A stretch of DNA of 64,000 nucleotides, taken from contig NZ_CP108352.1 of the NCBI RefSeq assembly GCF_036237275.1, positions 3,782,001-3,846,000 of the forward strand, in the 5' to 3' direction. Position numbers and translations under genes: made by a program. This DNA comes from Streptomyces sp. NBC_01353. GTDB taxonomy: Bacteria > Actinomycetota > Actinomycetes > Streptomycetales > Streptomycetaceae. The first letter of the stretch is position 1. The number at the start of each line of letters is the position of its first letter. The notes beneath the pieces are model-generated. The model saw nothing but the letters and a program-made list of their open reading frames with translations, had not been told where the DNA came from and ran no database searches. Below, one piece after another: positions 1 through 9,497 of this stretch.

Positions 1-31
1 GTCCGCCGTGTGGATCGTCAGCACGAACGCG

Positions 32-1231
32 TCAGTTGGCGTTCAGGAGCTTCAGCTCCGGGTGGGCCGTACCGCCCTCGATGGCCGTGGAGGAGATGTG
101 CGAGGCGACCCGCTCGTCGACCGGGTCGTTCGCCGGGTCGTCGTGGACGACGAGGTGCTCGTACGTCGTGGCGCGCTGCGCCGGCACGCGGTCCGCCGTA
201 CGGATCATGTCGATCATCTCGCGCAGGTTGGAGCGGTGCTTGGCGCCCGCCGAGGAGACGACGTTCTCCTCCAGCATGATCGAGCCGAGGTCGTCCGCGC
301 CGTAGTGCAGGGTCAGCTGGCCGATCTCCTTGCCCGTGGTCAGCCACGAGCCCTGGATGTGGGCGATGTTGTCCATGAACAGCCGGGAGATCGCGATCAT
401 CCGCAGGTACTCGAAGAGCGTGGCGTGCGTGCGGCCCTTCAGGTGGTTGTTCTCGGGCTGGTACGTGTACGGGATGAAGGCCCGGAAGCCGCCCGTCCGG
501 TCCTGCACGTCACGGATCATCCGCAGGTGCTCGATGCGCTCGGCGTTCGTCTCGCCGGTGCCCATCAGCATCGTGGACGTCGACTCGACCCCGAGGCCGT
601 GCGCGATCTCCATGATCTCCAGCCACCGCTCGCCGCTCTCCTTGAGCGGGGCGATCGCCTTGCGCGGGCGCTCCGGCAGCAGTTCGGCGCCGGCGCCTGC
701 GAAGGAGTCGAGACCGGCCGCGTGGATGCGGGTGATCGCCTCCTCGACGGAGACACCGGAGATCCGGGCCATGTGCTCGACCTCGGACGCGCCGAGGGAG
801 TGGATGACCAGCTGCGGGAAGTCCTTCTTGATGGCGGCGAAGTGCTTCTCGTAGTACTCGACGCCGAAGTCCGGGTGGTGCCCGCCCTGGAACATGATCT
901 GCGTGCCGCCGAGCTCCACGGTCTCCGCGCAGCGGCGCAGGATGTCGTCGAGGTCGCGGGTCCAGCCCTTGGCGGTGTCCTTCGGCGGCGCGTAGAAGGC
1001 GCAGAACTTGCACGCCGTCACACAGACGTTGGTGTAGTTGATGTTCCGCTCGATGATGTACGTCGCGATGTGCTCCGTACCGGCGTAGCGGCGACGGCGC
1101 ACGGCGTCGGCGGCCGCGCCCAGCGCGTGCAGCGGCGCCGAGCGGTACAGGTCGAGCGCCTCCTCGGGGGTGATCCGGCCACCTTCTGCGGCGCGGTCGA
1201 GGACGGACTGAAGGTCGGCCTTCTCGGTCAC
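32..1231 (-). CDS. mqnC: Cyclic dehypoxanthinyl futalosine synthase MqnC
   Basis: A 399-residue radical SAM enzyme of the futalosine menaquinone route. The family cyclises dehypoxanthine futalosine to cyclic DHFL in the cytoplasm. The cluster-binding motif CVTACKFC (CX3CX2C, about residues 73-80) is intact and is followed by family-typical stretches such as FQGGHHPDFG and YTYQPENNHLKG. The acidic, repetitive-free sequence and the length match MqnC rather than the sister enzyme MqnE, whose cluster region reads CTASCAYC. The start is a GTG preceded by AAGGGA at about 9 bases. mqnA lies 3.1 kb away on the same strand, separated by a kinase and an esterase, so the two are not one operon here. Identification is close to certain. 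Confidence 0.95.
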   Translation of the reverse strand: MTEKADLQSVLDRAAEGGRITPEEALDLYRSAPLHALGAAADAVRRRRYAGTEHIATYIIERNINYTNVCVTACKFCAFYAPPKDTAKGWTRDLDDILRRCAETVELGGTQIMFQGGHHPDFGVEYYEKHFAAIKKDFPQLVIHSLGASEVEHMARISGVSVEEAITRIHAAGLDSFAGAGAELLPERPRKAIAPLKESGERWLEIMEIAHGLGVESTSTMLMGTGETNAERIEHLRMIRDVQDRTGGFRAFIPYTYQPENNHLKGRTHATLFEYLRMIAISRLFMDNIAHIQGSWLTTGKEIGQLTLHYGADDLGSIMLEENVVSSAGAKHRSNLREMIDMIRTADRVPAQRATTYEHLVVHDDPANDPVDERVASHISSTAIEGGTAHPELKLLNAN

Positions 1232-1291
1232 CGGCTGAGTCCCTTTCGGAGGCTGGATTCTAAGGACTGAACCAGCCTACGCCAGCACTTC

Positions 1292-3085
1292 TCAGGACTT
1301 CCGCAGGGTGCCGCTAGGGCGGCCCGCGGCTTCCTCGTCGGACCTGTAGGTGAGGGTGCCGTCGGGGTTGCGGGTCAGAGTGAAGGTCGACGTCCCGGTC
1401 GTGCAGAGACCTTCGGTGCCGGGGCGGTCGGGGTCCGTGCGGTCCGCGATGCGCAGCTCGGTGGCGGTGGCGGAGGTCAGCTTGCCGAGGCCGTGGCAAC
1501 TGACGGTGGTGCCGAGGACGCTGATGGTGTGGGTGGTGCGGACGACGTCCTTGCCGGTGCCGCCCTCGGAGACGACGACGGTGAAGTCGCCGTGCGGTGA
1601 ACCGTTGCGCTCGGTGGTGGGCCCGGTCCAGGTGCCGAGGAACGTGTCCGGGACGGCGCCGGAGGGCGCGGGCGTGGTGGCGGCGGGGGGATTCGTCTTG
1701 TTCCCGCCGGTGTCGCTCGCGTCGGCGCCCCGGCGGCCGCCCGGCATCAGGTCGAAGAGGTACCCCGCCCCCAGGGTCACGGCGGCCAGCGCCCCGGCGA
1801 CGGCGAGCGCGACCGTACAGCTGACGCGCCGGCCCGCGGCGAGGGAGAGGGTGGCCTGCCGCCGCCGGGTGCCCTCGCCACCGGGATCGGTGGGCCCCTG
1901 GTCCGCGGGGACGGCGAAGCCACCGGGTGCGGGTGCGATCGGCGGCCCGAAGACGCCGGGGTCGGGAGCCGCCGGCCCGGACGGACCCGCCGACTCGGCC
2001 CGGGCGTCGGGCGTCAGAACCGCCGGAGGGCCGAAGACACCCGACGGCGGGCCGGTCGGGGGCCCCTCGGGGGCCGGTGCCCACACCGAAGGGGCGGTGA
2101 AGGGCACGGGGCCCGAGACGTTCGGGTCGGGCGCGGCGGCCGGGACGGGGAAGGGCGCCCCACCGGGAGCCGGTGGAGCCGTACCCGTACCCACGTCGAG
2201 TTCCAGCAGGCGTACGGCGGTCCGGCTGATCTCCTCCACCAGCGGGCTCGGCAGCCAGCCGCCCGACACCAGCGCCGCCGCCCCGCGCGGGGCGAGTGCC
2301 GCGGCGACCGCGCTCGGGGTGGGGCGGGCCGCCGGGTCCTTCGCGAGGCAGGCCGCCACCAGCTCTCGCAGCTCCCCCGCCAGCGCGCCCAGTTCGGGCT
2401 CCTCGTGGACGACCTTGTAGAGCAGGGTGGCCGAGGAGTCGCCGGGGAAGGGCGGGGCGCCGGTCGCCGCGTACGCGAGGACCGCTCCGAGCGAGAAGAC
2501 GTCGGAGGCGCCGGTCGCCCCGTGGCCGAGGATCTGCTCGGGTGCCATGTAGCCCGGCGAGCCGATGGAGACCCCGCTCGCGGTGAGCGACGCCGTGCCG
2601 TCCGTGGCCCGCGCGATGCCGAAGTCGATGAGCCGGGGGCCCTCCAGGGTGGCGAGCACGTTGGAGGGCTTCACGTCGCGGTGGACCAGGCCGAGCCCGT
2701 GCACGCCCGCCAGCGCCTCGGCGAGGCCGGCGCCCAGGGTCCGTACCGTGTGCGCGGGCAGTGGGCCGATCGCCTCCACGGCCCCGGTGAGCGTCGGCCC
2801 GGCGACGTACCCGGTGGCGACCCACGGCACGGCGGCCTCCGGGTCGGCGTCCAGGACCGGCGCGGTCCACTCCCCGCCGACCAGCCGGGCGGCCTCCACC
2901 TCACGCCGGAACCGGGCCCTGAACTGCTCGTCCAGGGCGAAGTGCGGGTGCACGATCTTCACGGCGACGGTCCGGCCGCCCTCGTTGCGGGCCAGATAGA
3001 CACGCCCCATGCCACCGGAGCCGAGACGGCCGAGGATCCGGTAGGCACCGATGGTCCTGGGTTCCCCTGCTTCGAGCGGCTGCAT
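1292..3085 (-). CDS. Membrane Ser/Thr protein kinase (PASTA-less, PknB-like)
   Basis: A 597-residue eukaryotic-type kinase. The N-terminal catalytic domain has the glycine loop LGSGGMGRVY (21-30), the ATP lysine K43 in VAVKIV, the catalytic loop HRDVKPSN (D137) and DFG at 154-156. A long Pro/Ala linker (about 290-410) precedes one membrane segment at about 420-443. The external C-terminal domain of about 115 residues (DTFLGTWTGP onward) has two cysteines and resembles the beta-rich sensor domains found on other Streptomyces kinases, but I cannot name it. It sits alone 61 bases upstream of mqnC on the same strand, so cotranscription is possible. The kinase assignment is secure; the signal and substrates are unknown. 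Confidence 0.93.
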   Translation of the reverse strand: MQPLEAGEPRTIGAYRILGRLGSGGMGRVYLARNEGGRTVAVKIVHPHFALDEQFRARFRREVEAARLVGGEWTAPVLDADPEAAVPWVATGYVAGPTLTGAVEAIGPLPAHTVRTLGAGLAEALAGVHGLGLVHRDVKPSNVLATLEGPRLIDFGIARATDGTASLTASGVSIGSPGYMAPEQILGHGATGASDVFSLGAVLAYAATGAPPFPGDSSATLLYKVVHEEPELGALAGELRELVAACLAKDPAARPTPSAVAAALAPRGAAALVSGGWLPSPLVEEISRTAVRLLELDVGTGTAPPAPGGAPFPVPAAAPDPNVSGPVPFTAPSVWAPAPEGPPTGPPSGVFGPPAVLTPDARAESAGPSGPAAPDPGVFGPPIAPAPGGFAVPADQGPTDPGGEGTRRRQATLSLAAGRRVSCTVALAVAGALAAVTLGAGYLFDLMPGGRRGADASDTGGNKTNPPAATTPAPSGAVPDTFLGTWTGPTTERNGSPHGDFTVVVSEGGTGKDVVRTTHTISVLGTTVSCHGLGKLTSATATELRIADRTDPDRPGTEGLCTTGTSTFTLTRNPDGTLTYRSDEEAAGRPSGTLRKS

Positions 3086-3225
3086 GTCTCCCCTTCTAGC
3101 AGCGCCCGGCCCTTCGTGGGCCGGATCACCACGATTCGGAACCGTACCCAGCCAACCAATCCCTCACCACGCCCCTCCTCTTCTCCGTATACGTCGCAGT
3201 GTCCGAAGCACCCCGGAGTCACCCG

Positions 3226-4300
3226 ATGACACGCCTCCCCAGGATCACGAGCCACCCCAAGGTCCCGAGGATTCGCAGGATCCTCGCCGCCGCTCTCGCC
3301 CTCGGCGCCACGGCCGCTCTGGTCGGCGGCTGCTCGGACGAGGGGGCGCCCGTCACGTTCGACACCCCGAGGTCGACGGCCACGCCCGACCAGGCGGGCG
3401 CGTCGCGGACCCCGCGGACCCCGCGGACTCCGGGGGCGCCCGAGACCGTCCTCCCCACCGGCCCCAAGGCCGGTTTCACCACGGCCAACACCCTCGACGA
3501 CGGCACCAAGATCGGGGTCACCACGCTCGCGGGCGCGAAGTCCGGCTTCACCGGCAAGGTGTGGGTGTGGGCCCCGAAGCAGTATTTCGACCCGAAGTAC
3601 GCCGACAGCGGCTTCCCTGTCCTCGTGGCACTGCCCGGCGGAAACGGTTATCCGGTGAATTACTGGATGGGTACGGACCTCAAACTGCAGTCCAGCATCA
3701 GCACATGGTCGCAGGAAGGGAAAAGCCTTCCGTTCATTGTCGTGATGCCCGTACTCAACCCCGACGACAAGTACTACTACGACGGCAGCGATATACCGGG
3801 GCAGCCCAGAATGGGAACTTGGCTCGCCGAGGACGTGCCCGATTTCGTCCGGGCGAATTTCCGCACTTTCAAGTCCCGTGACGGCTGGGCGTTCATGGGC
3901 TCGTCCTCCGGCGCGTTCGCCGGACTGAAGGCGGTGCTCCAGCACCCCGACAAGTTCAAGGCCGTGATCGCGTCCGGCCCCGACACCGTCCCCGACTCCC
4001 CGCTGTGGGCGGGCCACGAGGCGCAGCGGCAGGCGAACAACCCGGAGAAGCTCGCGAAGGCGCTCGGCGCGAAGCCGGACACCAAGGGGAACCGGGTCTA
4101 TCTGGCGTTCCAGATCGGGACGGAGGAGTCGGGCGAGGCCCGGCTGAGGTCCTTCATGAAGAACTTCGCGAAGGGCCCGGTGAAGACCCGCCTCCAGGTC
4201 ATCCAGGGCGGCGGGCACAACGCCAGGGGCTACATCCGGGGCATGGGGGACGGCTCGATGGAGTGGATCAGCCGGCAGATGCAGGGCCCGGTACCCGCCC

Positions 4301-4305
<5 letters not shown>
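3226..4305 (+). CDS. Secreted lipoprotein esterase (alpha/beta hydrolase, esterase-D/PF00756 type)
   Basis: A 359-residue predicted lipoprotein. The N-terminal arginine-rich signal peptide ends in the lipobox LVGGC, followed by a Ser/Thr/Pro linker. The hydrolase domain carries the nucleophile motif GSSSG (Ser227) and a late histidine in QGGGHN, as in PF00756 esterases, the family that includes feruloyl esterases and mycolyltransferases. I chose the ATG at 3226 because GGAG lies 7 bases upstream; a GTG at 3199 would add nine residues ahead of the signal peptide. The substrate is unknown. It is divergent from the kinase gene and its stop codon lies inside a 27-bp tandem repeat. Confidence 0.85.
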
Positions 4306-5246
<941 letters not shown>

Positions 5247-5371
5247 CTAGACCTGTCTCGGACCGTGGACATCGCCGGGGCGCGCGTGGCGCTCACGTCA
5301 GCGCGTCAGAAGCACGTCAAACGTGTGGGTGACGTGATCTTTCCCTCTAGTGCGGCGCACACCCTGCGTGC

Positions 5372-5507
5372 TACGCTCATCGCAAGTTGCAGTTTGGTTT
5401 CCCTTGCAGTACAGAGCCTGCGGAGCATGTGACCCGCAGGCTTTTGTAGTTTTCAGACTTGTTTGCAGGTTCTGGAGCAGGGCAACCCTTTGGCCCAAGG
5501 AGGGCTT
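5372..5507 (+). promoter_or_regulatory. Cold-shock gene leader with a terminator-like hairpin
   Basis: A stretch of unusually low G+C precedes the cold-shock gene. TACGCT at 5372-5377 could be a -10 element. Downstream, GCCTGCGG (5416-5423) and CCGCAGGC (5434-5441) form a perfect 8-bp stem with a 10-base loop, followed at once by TTTTGTAGTTTT, which looks like an intrinsic terminator placed about 67 bases before the start codon. TTGCAG occurs twice (5387 and 5404). The layout suggests a long 5' UTR that regulates the gene by folding or attenuation; this is inference from sequence only. Confidence 0.55.
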
Positions 5508-5711
5508 ATGGCTACCGGAACCGTCAAGTGGTTCAACGCTGAAAAGGGCTTCGGCTTCATCGCCCAGGACGGCGGCGGCCCGGATGTCTTCGTCCACTAC
5601 TCCGCGATCAACGCGTCCGGGTTCCGCTCCCTCGAGGAGAACCAGGTCGTGAACTTCGACGTCACGCAGGGTCCGAAGGGCCCGCAGGCGGAGAACGTCA
5701 CCCCGGCCTAA
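5508..5711 (+). CDS. Cold-shock protein, CspA family
   Basis: A 67-residue single OB-fold nucleic-acid-binding protein. Both RNA-binding motifs are intact: KGFGFI (RNP1) and VFVHYSAI (RNP2). The start [10 protein letters not shown] is preceded by AAGGAGG at 5498-5504, an excellent ribosome-binding site, and this overrules a longer in-frame start. Streptomyces has several such proteins; they act as RNA chaperones in the cytoplasm. A strong terminator follows at 5755. Confidence 0.95.
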   Translation: MATGTVKWFNAEKGFGFIAQDGGGPDVFVHYSAINASGFRSLEENQVVNFDVTQGPKGPQAENVTPA

Positions 5712-5754
5712 GTTGCCCGGGTCGGCGATCGCGCACGGCTAGAGAAGTACCCAA

Positions 5755-5803
5755 GGAGCCCCGCTCCGTGTCTTCGGGCACGAGCGGGGCTCCTGCCTTT
5801 TCC
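5755..5803 (+). terminator. Intrinsic terminator after the cold-shock gene
   Basis: GGAGCCCCGCTC (5755-5766) pairs perfectly with GAGCGGGGCTCC (5782-5793); an inner GTG/CAC extends the stem and a TCTTCGGG loop closes it. TGCCTTTTCC follows. It separates the cold-shock gene from the DUF1992 gene. Confidence 0.9.
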
Positions 5804-5853
5804 ACGGGCTTCCCACGGGCCGGCCGGGCGGGGCGGTTTCGTACGCTGGAGGT

Positions 5854-6285
5854 GTGACCGAACGCAAACCGCCCGGCGTCAGCTTCGAGTCGTTCGTGGA
5901 CAAGCAGATCCGCGAGGCCGCGGAGCGCGGCGAGTTCGCGAAGCTGGCCGGCTTCGGGAAGCCGCTCGACGACGACACCGCCCCCTACGACGAGCTGTGG
6001 TGGATCAAGGGGAAGATGCACCGCGAAGGCGCGTCCGTCCTCCCGCCCTCCCTGGCCCTGCGCAAAGAGGCCGAGGACGCGGTGGAGGCGATCGGCCGGG
6101 CCGTGTCGGAGTCACAGGTGCGCCGGATCCTCGGCGAGATCAACACCAAGATCGCCGCAGCCCTGGCCCGCCCACCGGCCGGGCCGCCGCTGAATCTGAA
6201 GCCGTTCGACGTCGAGGAGACGCTGGCTCGATGGCGGGAGGCCAAGGAGGCCGGGGAGGCCGGGGAGGCCGACGAGGAGCGTTAG
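5854..6285 (+). CDS. DUF1992 (DnaJ-C28-like) domain protein
   Basis: A 143-residue protein matching the DUF1992 family across its first ~90 residues: FVDKQIREAAERGEF, GFGKPL and the WWIKGKMHREG stretch. The domain is also found in DNAJC28 proteins and has no established bacterial function. The C-terminus is a short charged tail with a small EAGEAGEA repeat. The start is a GTG 26 bases after the -10-like GTACGCT, so the leader is short. No partner gene is suggested by its neighbours. Confidence 0.85.
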   Translation: MTERKPPGVSFESFVDKQIREAAERGEFAKLAGFGKPLDDDTAPYDELWWIKGKMHREGASVLPPSLALRKEAEDAVEAIGRAVSESQVRRILGEINTKIAAALARPPAGPPLNLKPFDVEETLARWREAKEAGEAGEADEER

Positions 6286-6557
6286 CGCCGGGCGGCCCGG
6301 CAGTACCGCCCGTACGAGCGGGGCAGCTGCTCGTCGACTCCGACCGGATCCCCTGTCGGCGACGACGCCCGCGTGGTGGACGGGACCGTGCCGGCGGTGG
6401 CCGCCTGTACGTACCAGGGCGAGCCTCACACGTTCGTTCCCGCCGGGCGAGAGGCAGGACGCGGCCGAACGGCGGGGTGCGCTGACGCGGCTGATGGCCG
6501 CGTACTTCCCGGCCGTGCAGAGGGAGGTGGGCTGCTCGGCCCGAGACGGACCGGGAC

Positions 6558-7205
6558 CTAGTGGCCACCGGTCGGCCGGTCCGGCGTGCGGCCGAGGGTC
6601 GCGAGGATCCGGTCCAGCGTGGCCGCGCCCGGGGGCAGGGGGATGCCCGGGCGGAAGGGGCTGTCCGGGGCGAGTCGGGTGTCGCCGTCCGGGACGGAGA
6701 GGGCGATCGGGAGCGCGGCGTCGAGGATGTCGGGTTCGGGGTCGTACGGGAGGTCCAGGCCGCGGGTGATGTCCCAGCCGTGGACGACGTAGTCGATGAA
6801 GTGGAAGCCGACGGCGCGGTCGGCGGGGAACGTCCGGTCGACCGTGAACTCGGGCAGGAGGAAGGGCCGGTCCGGGGCGTCCAGGGCCGCGAAGGCGGCG
6901 CCGACGTCCGCGGCGGCCTCGGCATACCGCGCGACGGCTTCGACGGTGTCGGTCACGGGGTGGACGGACCAGTGGGCGAGATCCGCACCGTCGCCGAGGG
7001 CGGCGGCCGCGAACCCGCGGTGCTGGGCCGTCATATGGGCGAGCAGATCGGCAACCGTCCATCCGGCGCAGGGCGTCGGCCGGCCGAGGTCGCCGGGGGT
7101 CACCCGATGCATCAGGGCGACGCTGTCGCGGACCACGCGCGCGTGGAGGAGCCGTAACCGCTCGAACCGCTCCGTCGGTCCCGCACCCTCTGAAGAGATA
7201 CGCAT
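6558..7205 (-). CDS. TIGR03086-type metal-binding protein (mycothiol-dependent isomerase N-terminal fold)
   Basis: A 215-residue DinB-fold protein. The sequence shows the family pattern CAGWTVADLLAHM (first metal histidine), a central HFIDYVVHGWD (second histidine pair) and a C-terminal LDRILATLGR. Members are related to mycothiol-dependent maleylpyruvate isomerase and are thought to be metal-dependent, thiol-linked enzymes; the substrate here is unknown. The gene is divergent from the MarR regulator gene with 52 bases between the starts, so the regulator may control it. Confidence 0.8.
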   Translation of the reverse strand: MRISSEGAGPTERFERLRLLHARVVRDSVALMHRVTPGDLGRPTPCAGWTVADLLAHMTAQHRGFAAAALGDGADLAHWSVHPVTDTVEAVARYAEAAADVGAAFAALDAPDRPFLLPEFTVDRTFPADRAVGFHFIDYVVHGWDITRGLDLPYDPEPDILDAALPIALSVPDGDTRLAPDSPFRPGIPLPPGAATLDRILATLGRTPDRPTGGH

Positions 7206-7257
7206 GGGCTTACGATCTGCTCGGGCTTATGAATTGTCAACGGGTATTTTCGTGGCC

Positions 7258-7674
7258 ATGGAAGAGCCCCGCCCCGATCTCGCCGCGATGGTCGTGCCGC
7301 TGGGCCGCACCCTGATGGCGGCGGAGCAGCCGGTCCTGGACGCCCACGGCGTGACCATGTGGGCGTACGCGGTCCTGCTGCACCTCGACGAGACGCCCAT
7401 CCGCACCCAGGCCGCCCTGGCGGAGGCGATCCGGGCGGACAAGACCCGGATCATCGCCGTCCTCGACGACCTGGAGACGCGCGGTCTGATCCGCCGCCGC
7501 CCCGACCCCCAGGACCGTCGGGCGCGCCTGCTCTCCCTCACGCGCGAGGGCCGCGAGCTGCGGGACACCGTGCAGTCCGAGATCCGGAAGGGTGAGGAAC
7601 GCGTGCTGTCCCGCATTCCGGCGGCGGACCGGGAGGCGTTCGTCCGGGCCCTACGGATCCTGACCACCGACTAG
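7258..7674 (+). CDS. MarR-family transcriptional regulator
   Basis: A 138-residue winged-helix regulator. The recognition helix region (TQAALAEAIRADKTRIIAVLDDLE) and the wing with DPQDRRARLLSLT are typical of MarR. The ATG at 7258 is used; a GTG two codons earlier (7252) is an equal alternative. It is divergent from the TIGR03086 gene and probably regulates it and itself; the intergenic TATGAATTGTCAAC is a possible half-site. Its TAG stop abuts the right end of the IS605-like remnant, whose insertion therefore just spared the gene. Confidence 0.9.
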   Translation: MEEPRPDLAAMVVPLGRTLMAAEQPVLDAHGVTMWAYAVLLHLDETPIRTQAALAEAIRADKTRIIAVLDDLETRGLIRRRPDPQDRRARLLSLTREGRELRDTVQSEIRKGEERVLSRIPAADREAFVRALRILTTD

Positions 7675-8150
7675 TTGAATCCTCCCCTCCCTGAAGGGAA
7701 GGGATTCCTGGCTCAGGCCGCCTCCTGGAGCAGCACTCCAGGAGGTCTTCCGCCATCAGCACCAGCCGGGTCGAGACCAGCCCGGACAAGCATCACGCGT
7801 GCGGAGTCCTTGTCCCTGGGAAACACAGCTCCGCATGCGGTGCAGGTGTAGGTGCGCTCACCCAGCGGCAGTGCATGCTTGGCTCTCGCATCGCAGTGCG
7901 CGCAGTCCATCGCCATGGAGTCCCGAACACTCTCAGTGACCATACGCACGACTGCCGCACACGCGTACCCCGATCCCCTGACCACCACCCCAACCGGCGA
8001 CTATCAGCACACGCGTTCGCGTCACTCCCGTTCGTACCGGCAGCCGTAGAGACGCTCCGCACCGTGAACCGAGTACCGCGACGCTCCTCGCCGCAACACC
8101 ACGATGGGCTTCCTCCCCGGCGTGAACGCCGGGGCCTCCTCGTAAGAAAG
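7675..8150 (-). mobile_element. Decayed IS200/IS605-type (TnpB-only) element
   Basis: Reading the minus strand, a truncated TnpB reading frame ends at 7713 and is followed within 6 bases by a hairpin (7677-7708, bulged AATCC...GGATT stem) and the terminal tetranucleotide TCAA at 7675-7678. TCAA is the right-end cleavage site in well-studied IS200/IS605 elements, so the right end looks intact. At the other side, CCCCGGCG-TGAA-CGCCGGGG (8115-8134) is a second subterminal hairpin and may mark the left end; the exact left boundary is unclear. No TnpA gene is present. The element lies directly after the MarR stop codon. Confidence 0.7.
7713..7945 (-). pseudogene. C-terminal remnant of a TnpB nuclease
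   Basis: The last ~75 residues carry the TnpB zinc ribbon in order: CAHC, then the linker ARAKHALPLGERTYT, then CTAC, and the following DKDSARVMLVRAGL, which corresponds to the RuvC-III region with its Asp-x-x-(N/S)-A motif. The usual Asn is Ser here. The RuvC-I and -II motifs and the N-terminal half are missing; upstream frames give no TnpB-like sequence. It cannot encode an active nuclease. The remnant keeps its adjoining 3' hairpin, which in active elements forms the 3' part of the guide RNA. Confidence 0.8.
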
Positions 8151-8263
8151 GGTGAACTCGGCCGCCTCCCGGCCCCGTCACCGGCCGCGCGGCCCGGCCC
8201 CGGCACCTCCTCGATGGCCCACTGGGTGGAGCACACCACACCGTCTAGCGAGGAGTGAGTGAC

Positions 8264-8779
8264 ATGAGGAGCGCCGATCTGCTGCTGGACGCGTTCGACC
8301 GCGTCCGGGAGGCCGTGTACGGAGCCGTCGAGGGCCTGTCGGAGGACGAGCTGGCGCTACGGATCGACGAGGACGCGAACTCGATCGCCTGGCTGGTCTG
8401 GCACCTGACGCGGATCCAGGACGACCACATCGCGGGCGCGTTCGACACCGAGCAGGTGTGGACGTCCGACGGCTGGAAGACCCGCTTCGGCCTCCCGTTC
8501 GCCGCAGGGGCCACGGGTTTCGGCCACTCCAGCCCCCAGGTCGCCAAGGTCCGGGCCCCCGCGGACCTGTTGCTCGGCTATTACGACGCCGTCCACGCCC
8601 GGACCCTGGAACACCTCGGCACCCTGACCAACGCCGACCTCGGCCGCGTCGTGGACGACGCCTGGGACCCCCCGGTCACCCTCGGCGTCCGCCTGGTGAG
8701 CGTGATCGCGGAGGACAACCAGCACGCGGGCCAAGCGGCGTACGTACGGGGCTTGGTGGAGCGACGCGAAAGATCGTGA
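8264..8779 (+). CDS. DinB-fold protein (DUF664 type)
   Basis: A 171-residue four-helix DinB/YfiT-fold protein, with SIAWLVWHLTRIQDDH containing the first metal histidines and SVIAEDNQHAGQAAYVRGL the last, matching DUF664. The family is predicted to bind a metal and to use mycothiol or similar thiols; no reaction is established. ATG 8264 is chosen because AGGAG ends 8 bases upstream; a GTG at 8255 overlaps that site. It is convergent with the VOC gene. Confidence 0.8.
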   Translation: MRSADLLLDAFDRVREAVYGAVEGLSEDELALRIDEDANSIAWLVWHLTRIQDDHIAGAFDTEQVWTSDGWKTRFGLPFAAGATGFGHSSPQVAKVRAPADLLLGYYDAVHARTLEHLGTLTNADLGRVVDDAWDPPVTLGVRLVSVIAEDNQHAGQAAYVRGLVERRERS

Positions 8780-8848
8780 CAGGGCACGGGCGCCCCGCGC
8801 GTGACGTGGTCACCACGTCCTGCGCGGGGAGCCCTGCTCCACCCCGTC

Positions 8849-9229
8849 CTACAAGTACGGGCGGGTGATGAGCTCGATCGCGTGGCCGGCCGGGTCCTTG
8901 AAGTACACGCCCCGGCCGCCGTGCCCGTTGTTGATCTCGCCGGGGCGCTGCATCTGCGGATCGGCCCAGTGCACGACCCCGCGGTCGCACAGCCGCTGGT
9001 ACGCCCGGTCGAACAGCTCGTCGTCGACCAGGAAGGCGTAGTGCTGCATCTGGATCTGGATCTCCGCCGGCGGCTTCGCGAACTGGAGCAGCACGCCGTC
9101 GGCGAGCTGGACGTTGACGAACGGCCCCCAGGACGGCGCTTCGGGAAGCTCAAGCAACTCCCGGAAGAACAGAGCCGACTCGGCGCTGTCCTCGGCGGCG
9201 ATGATGGTGTGGTTGAACGTGACTGTCAT
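8849..9229 (-). CDS. VOC-superfamily (glyoxalase-like) protein
   Basis: A 126-residue single-unit VOC protein: MTVTFNHTIIAAEDSAESA opens the first beta-alpha-beta-beta-beta module, and GRGVYFKDPAGHAIELITRPYL closes the second with the conserved metal Glu. Such proteins are dioxygenases, glyoxalases or antibiotic-binding proteins; this one cannot be narrowed. The start at 9229 follows GAGG by 8 bases; a longer frame begins at 9256. Between it and the convergent DUF664 gene is the perfect palindrome GACGTGGT-C-ACCACGTC (8803-8819), possibly a terminator or binding site. Confidence 0.82.
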   Translation of the reverse strand: MTVTFNHTIIAAEDSAESALFFRELLELPEAPSWGPFVNVQLADGVLLQFAKPPAEIQIQMQHYAFLVDDELFDRAYQRLCDRGVVHWADPQMQRPGEINNGHGGRGVYFKDPAGHAIELITRPYL

Positions 9230-9497
9230 ACGGATGACCTCGCTGTGGTTCGACACGGAAGAAACGGACTCGCGGTGCAGAAGCAGCGCTGGGAGGTCCG
9301 CGTGCCGAACCGAGGGGGCAGGGGTGCGGTGAACGCACCCGCCGTGCGATCAGTCCACCACCGGGTGGCCGATCCGTGTGTGGCGTCGAAACGCCGATCC
9401 GGTGTTCACGTCGGATGATCTTACTGATCGCCGGCCGAGGGTGCAGGCCATTAACGCGTCAGTGGTACGACGACGTTTCCGGCCAGGTCGGCGCGCG

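Noticed and set aside
8-1270. 420-codon plus-strand open frame over mqnC
   Set aside because: It mirrors the radical SAM gene in the opposite strand; the protein is Arg/Val/Asp-rich without any domain, as expected for a GC-rich shadow frame.
6286-6557. Possible small gene or gene remnant after the DUF1992 gene
   Set aside because: Short frames such as 6373-6561 show no family pattern and no ribosome-binding site; I could not tell decay from non-coding DNA.
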